This document shows positions 58,852-64,000 of a DNA stretch of 64,000 nucleotides, piece after piece. The position numbers were made by a program, and so were the translations under genes. Under the pieces are notes generated by a model that saw only the letters and a program-made list of their open reading frames with translations, was not told the origin of the DNA and made no database searches. Each line of letters opens with the position of its first letter. Positions within the stretch are counted from its first letter, which is position 1. The DNA is from an uncultured Muribaculaceae bacterium. GTDB taxonomy: Bacteria; Bacteroidota; Bacteroidia; Bacteroidales; Muribaculaceae. The stretch lies in contig CAJTME010000004.1 of NCBI GenBank assembly GCA_910577315.1, forward strand, positions 126,156-190,155, in the 5' to 3' direction.

Positions 58852-59154
58852 TCAATCGTCAAGGGAGTCTTCATAAGCGAGATATGCCCTCACAAAAGGC
58901 ACGGCATCGGAGGCTGTAAGAGTGGCGGCCTTGTCCTTGCGAAGCATGCGGTCTACATAATCGAGCAGGTCGACGATGTCAAGTTCGTCGTCATCGTCGT
59001 CCACGTCAATGTCAAGCAGGCCGTTTGCTTCATAATAGTCATAGATGAGGTCAATGAGGTTGAACAGCTCATCATCATCCGGGTAGCGGGCCGAGAGCTC
59101 ATCACCGACAGCCCCGCGCATATATTTTATGGCTTCGTTTTCGTCAAATTCCAT
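58852..59154 (-). CDS. Small acidic protein of unknown function
   Basis: 100 residues, strongly acidic (MEFDENEAIKYMRGAVGDELSARYPDDDELFNLIDLIYDYYEANGLLDIDVDDDDDELDIVDLL). Helical, no cysteine, no signal, cytoplasmic. Family not recognised with certainty. Embedded between rimM (12 bases upstream) and the OmpA gene (3 bases downstream), so it is co-translated with them. Function unknown. Confidence 0.75.
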   Translation of the reverse strand: MEFDENEAIKYMRGAVGDELSARYPDDDELFNLIDLIYDYYEANGLLDIDVDDDDDELDIVDLLDYVDRMLRKDKAATLTASDAVPFVRAYLAYEDSLDD

Positions 59155-59166
59155 AATCGTTGTCTG

Positions 59167-59691
59167 TTAGTTTAAATCGGTTATACCATCGGGTAAATCC
59201 ATTTTGATGATACGGCCTTCGGTGTCGAGGGCCGTAATGAATTCCTCGGCAAAGGGCACGAATACCGTGCGTCCGTCCGCAGCTTCGACAAGCATGAGTA
59301 TGTTGGCGGTCGAGTCGTCTATCCTCGCTATCGTTCCGAGCGGCGCGTCTCCGTTCCACAATTCATAGCCGACGAGATCATGAAGATGGACTCCGTCGCT
59401 GTCTTCTTCGTCAAAGGGGAGTTCGGCGGTGAGACCAAAGATTTCGTGATTGACCAACGCCGAGGCCTGTTTCTCGTCGGATATTCCCTCAACCTTTATA
59501 AGCCAGCTGTCGGTGCCTTTGCTGCGTACACCTTCGAGAAAGAAAGGCACGAAAATACCGTCCTGCTCAATGATTATGCAGCGCAGTTCCGAGGGATCGA
59601 TGTCGTAGTCGAACATCGCATTGAGTTCGCCTTTTATGCCATGGGGTTTGAAGACCTTGCCAATGGACGTGAGTTGGTCAGCCTTAATCAT
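59167..59691 (-). CDS. rimM: Ribosome maturation factor RimM
   Basis: 174-residue 16S rRNA processing factor assisting 30S head assembly through S19. The N-terminal beta-barrel begins SIGKVFKPHGIKGELNA; SWLIKVEGISDEKQASALVNHEIFG follows. The C-terminal PRC barrel has LHDLVGYELWNGDAPLGTIARIDD...VPFAEEFITALD. Normal length. The usual partners rpsP and trmD are not adjacent. Starts five bases after DUF4290. Confidence 0.93.
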   Translation of the reverse strand: MIKADQLTSIGKVFKPHGIKGELNAMFDYDIDPSELRCIIIEQDGIFVPFFLEGVRSKGTDSWLIKVEGISDEKQASALVNHEIFGLTAELPFDEEDSDGVHLHDLVGYELWNGDAPLGTIARIDDSTANILMLVEAADGRTVFVPFAEEFITALDTEGRIIKMDLPDGITDLN

Positions 59692-59696
59692 GATAA

Positions 59697-60284
59697 TTAT
59701 CCTTTCTTCTTTTTCTTTTTGCCAGGAACAGGCGCAATTTTGAATTCATGCAGCTGCACATCCGCCGGGTCGAGCCTTATGGCTCCATCTGTCATCTCGT
59801 ATAGGTCGGAGAAAATTTTTTCATCGTCAACTCCCTCGGGATTTACCGCCAGCATGAGCTTCTTCATGTGATTGGCGAGCAGGATGACGAGCGCGTCGCG
59901 TTCCTCTCCCGGTTCCATCTTAGCGGCCTCCTGCACCATGAGTTCAAGGTGACAGCCATACACACGGCGGCGTGCATGTCCGCTGCCCAAGGCAACCGGC
60001 TCCGGCACTTTGTCAAACTCCTCGGGTTTAACGAGTTCGAAGGGCAAATCTATGTCGAGTTTGAAATCGCTCATGATGGCCAGATGGTCCCACAACTTGC
60101 GGCGGTTGGCCTTCTGATCGCCCTGCGAGGGAAAAAGAATCGACATCGCATCGACAATTGAGCGGGCGCAACGGGTGCGTTCGTCCTTATCCTCGATTGT
60201 CAGGCAATGGTCGAGCATATTCTGTATGTTGCGGCCATATTCGGGCAACACGAGTTGTTTCATGTGGTTGTTATATGTCAGCAT
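59697..60284 (-). CDS. DUF4290 family protein
   Basis: 195 residues, cytoplasmic. The segment LVLPEYGRNIQNMLDHCLTIEDKDERTRCARSIVDAM, with KLWDHLAIMSDFKLDIDLPF, is the DUF4290 signature. The C-terminus is a lysine run (PGKKKKKKG). Role unknown, restricted to Bacteroidetes. First gene of the rimM transcript, promoter at 60310-60317. ATG 60282-60284 was kept because relatives have a similar short leader before LPLPEYGR. Confidence 0.85.
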   Translation of the reverse strand: MLTYNNHMKQLVLPEYGRNIQNMLDHCLTIEDKDERTRCARSIVDAMSILFPSQGDQKANRRKLWDHLAIMSDFKLDIDLPFELVKPEEFDKVPEPVALGSGHARRRVYGCHLELMVQEAAKMEPGEERDALVILLANHMKKLMLAVNPEGVDDEKIFSDLYEMTDGAIRLDPADVQLHEFKIAPVPGKKKKKKG

Positions 60285-60309
60285 ATAATTATCTACAAAT
60301 TTTAAGCTA

Positions 60310-60317
60310 CAAAGTTA
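60310..60317 (-). promoter_or_regulatory. -7 element of the DUF4290-rimM transcript
   Basis: Minus-strand TAACTTTG, about 26 bases upstream of the DUF4290 ATG, inside the 51-base gap to the acyltransferase gene; no exact TTTG -33 box was found. Confidence 0.6.
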
Positions 60318-60335
60318 CGAAATAAAATCAATATT

Positions 60336-61829
60336 TCAATATTGCAGGTAAATGAACGGTACGAGGTCACTCGCACTGGCCTGTATCACCAGAAAAATCA
60401 CCAACGCGAGCAACAGCCCTTGCATCAGCGCGGGCGTCGCGGCATAAGCCGACGAGATGCCGTCGGTCCAGCTGCGGGGTGTGTAATGCGACACCATAGC
60501 CGCTCCGATGGCCAATACAATGAGCAGATAGCTTTCAACAAACTGGGGTGCAACGGAAGCATGGAAATCTCCCGCAATCTGCGATGCCATGGCGCCGAGG
60601 GTCTCGAGCGAGTCGGCGCGGAAAATTGCGAAACCGATTACTATTAGTGTGAAAGTAATCGCGGTGTTGGCGACCCTGACCGGGAATGTACCCTTGAGGG
60701 CTTCGGGCAACTTCCATACACCTTTTATGGCCTTGTGTGCGGCAAGCAGCAAACCGTGGTACGCACCCCACAGCAGGTACATCCATCCGGCGCCATGCCA
60801 TAATCCGCCGAGAACCATCGTAAGAAAATTATTGAGGTATGTGCGCCATTTTCCCTTGCGCGAGCCACCGAGCGGAATGTAAAGATAGTCGCGCAGCCAG
60901 GTTGACAGAGAAATGTGCCATCTTCGCCAGAAATCCGATGGATTCTGAGCTTTGAACGGAGCGCGGAAGTTGTCTTTGAATCGGTAGCCAAGCAACAGCG
61001 CGAGGCCGATGGCCATGTCGGAATATCCCGAGAAATCGCAATACAGTTGGATGGTGAAGCCCACGCATCCCATGACATTTTCAAAGCCGGAGTATAGCGA
61101 CGGATTGTCGAATATACGGTTTACGAAATTGCCGGATATATAGTCTGCGACCACCACTTTCTTTATCAGGCCGGTCATTATCAGGAAAAGGCCCTCGCCC
61201 ACCATCGCCTGTGTGGGAAGCGGATTCTGCTTTATCTGGGGCAGCATATCCTTGGCACGGACGACGGGACCGGCCAGCAAAGGAGGAAAGAAGGTCAGGA
61301 AAAACGTATAATGAAGCGGATTCTTTTCGGGTTCGATGTCATGCCTGTAAATGTCCACGATATAGCTTATCGAACGGAATGTGAAAAATGAAATGCCTGC
61401 TGGAAGAATGATGTCGAGGGTGTCAAAGTTGCCGTGGGTGAATTGCGCCCACGTTTGACCGAGCAGGTTGAAATATTTGAAATACACCAACATCCCGAGG
61501 TTCACACTCACGTTCAGACCGACTATGGTTTTCCTGAGCCACTGCGCCTTAGAGGCTCCGAGAGCCATGCCGAGCAAATAGTCGCTCACACAAACCCCGA
61601 GAAGGATAAAGCAACATTCGGCGCTCGACTTATAGTAGAAATAGAGCGAGAACATGATGGTGGCGAGCATCTTTACGGCAGGCCAGCGGCGCAATCCGTT
61701 GTATATCATGAGGAACACCACGAACAGCACCAGGAACAGCCCGGTATTGAACAGCAGTGGGACTTTCGGATCGTACAGAAGTTTCCCCGCTATTTCATGC
61801 AGGTTTATTTCATTTATAATGTCGGTCAT
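60336..61829 (-). CDS. MBOAT family membrane O-acyltransferase (AlgI/DltB-like)
   Basis: 497 residues with about 11-12 membrane helices. The catalytic histidine lies in MVLGGLWHGAGWMYLLWG (about residue 345), preceded by FWRRWHISLSTWLRDYLYIPLGGSRKG, both defining MBOAT motifs of the AlgI group. It should pass an acyl group, probably acetyl, from the cytoplasm to an extracytoplasmic acceptor. The acceptor (peptidoglycan, capsule or O-antigen) is not readable. It is the third gene of a minus-strand set with two SGNH hydrolases, 14 bases after the second. Confidence 0.93.
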   Translation of the reverse strand: MTDIINEINLHEIAGKLLYDPKVPLLFNTGLFLVLFVVFLMIYNGLRRWPAVKMLATIMFSLYFYYKSSAECCFILLGVCVSDYLLGMALGASKAQWLRKTIVGLNVSVNLGMLVYFKYFNLLGQTWAQFTHGNFDTLDIILPAGISFFTFRSISYIVDIYRHDIEPEKNPLHYTFFLTFFPPLLAGPVVRAKDMLPQIKQNPLPTQAMVGEGLFLIMTGLIKKVVVADYISGNFVNRIFDNPSLYSGFENVMGCVGFTIQLYCDFSGYSDMAIGLALLLGYRFKDNFRAPFKAQNPSDFWRRWHISLSTWLRDYLYIPLGGSRKGKWRTYLNNFLTMVLGGLWHGAGWMYLLWGAYHGLLLAAHKAIKGVWKLPEALKGTFPVRVANTAITFTLIVIGFAIFRADSLETLGAMASQIAGDFHASVAPQFVESYLLIVLAIGAAMVSHYTPRSWTDGISSAYAATPALMQGLLLALVIFLVIQASASDLVPFIYLQY

Positions 61830-61843
61830 GGATGGAGAGAGGC

Positions 61844-63082
61844 TTAATAATTTGAAGCGGCGTTGCGTAAAGCTTCTTCAAGTGCGTCGGTGAAAAGATT
61901 GCCCTGAAGGGTATAGCCGGCGCGGGTGAGGTGGATGCGGTCTTTGTTGAGAGTGGAATCCGCGAGCCATTTGAAAGATGACCCGGTGCCACCGGCCACA
62001 TCATAGAAATCATAGACAGGTATGCCTTCTTTCTCAGCAAAACCCATAATCACGTCGCGCAGACGCTTTACGTTGACATTCACGGAATAGGTCGTGCGGC
62101 GTCGGCGTCCTTTGCGCCGCACCGTGCTCTTGCGCTGGCACTCCGAGGGAGTGGTGAGCAGCAATGCCGCACCGGGACACGCCTTGCGCAAATCCCTGAC
62201 AAGTGCCGACATCTGCAGCCACATCTCGTCGTTGGACGTCTTGTTGAATGCCTCGTTCGTACCAAGCGAAATGATTATGAGGGCCGGATTGAATCTGGCC
62301 ACATCGCCGGCAAAGCGCGGCACCATATTATAAGTGCCGTAAGTGGCTCCGTTATTACCTATCACATGGTAGGCCACACCTGATTTTCCGCGCACGAGAT
62401 TGAATCCGTGGAGCGTCGTTCCCGCCGGAGCGTGAAAGCGCAAATCGGCGGCACATGTAGTATCGGGCAACGCTATTTCGAGGATACCGTCCTGTCCCAT
62501 GATTGTTGAGTCGGGTAGCAAAGTCAGCCCGGGCCCAGTGTAATAGACAGCAACGGAGTCAAACGGTTCCTTGGCCGACAGTGTGATTCCAAATTCGTTG
62601 TCTTCGGGTTTGATGCCAATGCCTGTGAATCCCATCTCGGTGGCCCAGGGCAGTTTCAGCAGGCGGGATTGCACCATCGGTGTGGATGAGCTTATAACAT
62701 AGTCGACAGGTTCATTCGTGCCGGCGAGTTTGAACGGCACAATCAGGGCACGTCCGGCCGAGCCATAGCTTTCGCCGAGCCTCGCGCGGCTCACGGCAGT
62801 ACCCATGTCGGCTTGCAGGTGTGAATCTCCGATATGCACAATGTCCACCCGAGCCGAATCGGTACGGGCAAGCCGGTCGGCAAGAAACTGCCAGTCGGCG
62901 CCATTCATCTGTATATGATTGGCGTCAAGGTTGACATACGACGGATAATCGCGCGCCGGGATTTCGGGAGCCGACATATTTATCTCGGGATTTTCGCGCA
63001 GGTGCGCCTGCGTGTCATCCTGAGCATGGACCGCAAGCGAGGCACCGAGACATATAATTAATGATATTGTGAAATTCTTCAT
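61844..63082 (-). CDS. SGNH/GDSL-family hydrolase, periplasmic
   Basis: 412 residues. Signal peptide MKNFTISLIICLGASLAVHA. The catalytic block I, VHIGDSHLQAD, holds Ser87; a GxN-type block is IISLGTNEAFNK; the C-terminal Asp-His pair is in NKDRIHLTRAGY. The domain runs about residues 80-405. In AlgI/DltB systems such an enzyme completes acyl transfer outside the membrane, and the neighbouring MBOAT supports the same here. A stretch of Arg/Lys (RRKGRRRRT, about 325-335) is unusual and may contact an acidic glycan. Starts four bases inside the preceding gene (ATGA). Confidence 0.88.
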   Translation of the reverse strand: MKNFTISLIICLGASLAVHAQDDTQAHLRENPEINMSAPEIPARDYPSYVNLDANHIQMNGADWQFLADRLARTDSARVDIVHIGDSHLQADMGTAVSRARLGESYGSAGRALIVPFKLAGTNEPVDYVISSSTPMVQSRLLKLPWATEMGFTGIGIKPEDNEFGITLSAKEPFDSVAVYYTGPGLTLLPDSTIMGQDGILEIALPDTTCAADLRFHAPAGTTLHGFNLVRGKSGVAYHVIGNNGATYGTYNMVPRFAGDVARFNPALIIISLGTNEAFNKTSNDEMWLQMSALVRDLRKACPGAALLLTTPSECQRKSTVRRKGRRRRTTYSVNVNVKRLRDVIMGFAEKEGIPVYDFYDVAGGTGSSFKWLADSTLNKDRIHLTRAGYTLQGNLFTDALEEALRNAASNY

Positions 63083-64000
63083 CGGCTGAGAGAGGTTGTT
63101 AATGATTTGATGAATATGTCGGCGAGTTCCTTGCCGCCCCTATGGTTGAGGTGGACGTAGTCCGAGTTGACAAGCTTGCGGCCATGCCATTCGACAGCCG
63201 CGCCTTCGCCACCCATTGCAGCGCGCGTGTCCCAAAACAGCGAGCCGGTCTGCCGTGCAACATCTCGCTGGGCCTTGACCATAGCCGTGACGGTTGGCAT
63301 TGAACCGAGCGCCGTCCCCGACTTATGGCCACGGTCACCTACGCCCAATATCATAATCTGCGCGCCGGGGTACAGGGTCTTTATGTTATTGACCACCTCG
63401 ACCATTCCGGCTCCATAGGCCGTGTAGTCTTTTTGGGCAGCCGACAGGGCGTTCATTCCAAATTCGAGGATGATGATGTCATAGTCTATGTAACGCCGCA
63501 TCGAAGCGGTAGTGGTGGCGTTGAGCTGCCTGTGGCTGATGCCGCTGTTACCGCGCAGCGAGATGTCGTCGAGCACAATGCCATAGGTACCTTCAAGCCA
63601 TATGCCGAGCACTTGCAGCCCGTTGATGTCTGTCGATACCCTGATGTCTTTCGTCGGGCTGTTCAATGTTACGCACTGCACTTCGCTGCTTCCTTCCACC
63701 GTGTGCACATCCGTCTGATTGTCAACGCCTGTGAACGTGATGGTTCCGTCGACAGGCGCGATGAACACGACAGAGGTTCTGTGCCAGGCATCGGCATGCG
63801 CCGGACGCACCGAGCCCCTGAAGCGCACGTTTGCCCCGGGAGTGGCTGTATAGCAAGTGCCGAGGATGGTGCGGAGGGCGTCGTCTTGCTTCATTTTGCG
63901 TATCTCGTGTTCGGTCCAGTTGTCCGAAGTCTGATTGACGGAATGTCTGAAACCCGGAAAATGACTGAAAGCGGCCATGTACCCTACTCCACAACCGCCA
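63079..64000 (-). CDS. SGNH/GDSL-family hydrolase, C-terminal part
   Basis: About 307 residues visible; the frame continues past base 64000 (GGCGVGYMAAFSHFPGF at the edge), so the true start is outside. The sequence includes a beta-rich portion (GTITFTGVDNQTDVHTVEGSS), the GxN-like IILEFGMNAL and a C-terminal DYVHLNHRGGKELAD, the Asp-x-x-His catalytic pair. The nucleophile block would lie beyond the edge. Paralogous role to the next gene; together with MBOAT it forms the acyl-transfer set. ATGA overlap with the second hydrolase. An internal ATG at 63976-63978 exists but is not the likely start. Confidence 0.85.
   Translation of the reverse strand, partial: GGCGVGYMAAFSHFPGFRHSVNQTSDNWTEHEIRKMKQDDALRTILGTCYTATPGANVRFRGSVRPAHADAWHRTSVVFIAPVDGTITFTGVDNQTDVHTVEGSSEVQCVTLNSPTKDIRVSTDINGLQVLGIWLEGTYGIVLDDISLRGNSGISHRQLNATTTASMRRYIDYDIIILEFGMNALSAAQKDYTAYGAGMVEVVNNIKTLYPGAQIMILGVGDRGHKSGTALGSMPTVTAMVKAQRDVARQTGSLFWDTRAAMGGEGAAVEWHGRKLVNSDYVHLNHRGGKELADIFIKSLTTSLSR

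Noticed and set aside
1..64000. CRISPR array, intact transposon, prophage or rRNA operon
   Set aside because: No regularly spaced repeats, no complete transposase or integrase and no rRNA sequence were seen anywhere in the window.

Overview
The window looks like chromosomal DNA of an obligately anaerobic Bacteroidales bacterium, most like the Bacteroides/Muribaculaceae group. Four things point there. Genes have no Shine-Dalgarno sequences but carry the Bacteroidetes promoter pattern TTTG-N19-21-TAnnTTTG. The gene content includes families typical of the phylum: Bat aerotolerance operon, CHU_C-type secretion domain, DUF4290, DUF4286, DUF5063 and DUF4136. Metabolism relies on adenosylcobalamin (class II ribonucleotide reductase, methylmalonyl-CoA mutase) and on oxygen-sensitive radical enzymes (NrdD/NrdG, HemW). 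Menaquinone genes are clustered. Family names were assigned by eye from motifs; no database search was run.

Layout. 1-3.2 kb: 5' part of nrdJ (minus), diverging from a nitroreductase and a polytopic membrane protein. 3.3-4.6 kb: ribosomal operon rpsF-rpsR-rplI (minus). 4.7-6.0 kb: AT-rich patch with an unknown secreted protein and a truncated outer-membrane barrel remnant. 6.0-10.1 kb: hemW and an AddB-like nuclease. 10.2-14.3 kb: mutA-mutB. 14.5-21.6 kb: a 1358-residue AlbA_2 protein, a glycosyltransferase, DUF4286, ruvC and a protein with a type IX secretion domain. 21.7-25.5 kb: lipoprotein, small protein, aguA-aguB (agmatine to putrescine) and a Crp/Fnr regulator. 25.5-30.1 kb: menD-menB-menC-menE (minus). 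30.1-33.0 kb: Omp85-family barrel and a lipid A phosphoethanolamine transferase-like enzyme. 33.3-36.2 kb: nrdD-nrdG and a CAT-anticodon tRNA. 36.4-41.5 kb: esterase lipoprotein, pectate lyase, gmk-nadD-DUF5063, M18 aminopeptidase. 41.6-43.7 kb: secreted protein with a DnaJ-type zinc-finger tail. 43.9-52.2 kb: the eight-gene moxR/bat operon. 52.3-58.1 kb: proS, glycosyltransferase, umuD, umuC, HU and an HU-transmembrane-LysM fusion, all on minus. 58.2-60.3 kb: DUF4290, rimM, a small acidic protein and an OmpA-like protein. 60.3-64.0 kb: MBOAT O-acyltransferase with two SGNH hydrolases, the last running off the window.

How genes work together. Most are housekeeping. Deoxynucleotides can be made by a B12-dependent and a glycyl-radical enzyme. 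MutAB fits the propionate/succinate interconversion of this phylum. The Bat block probably forms one membrane complex. The MBOAT/SGNH trio probably O-acylates an envelope or extracellular glycan.

The most unusual objects are the HU-transmembrane-LysM fusion, which would span from nucleoid to peptidoglycan and sits directly after umuDC and HU; the giant AlbA_2 protein; the secreted DnaJ-type zinc-finger protein; and repeated TCCAAA elements upstream of nrdD. No CRISPR array, intact insertion sequence, prophage or rRNA gene was seen.
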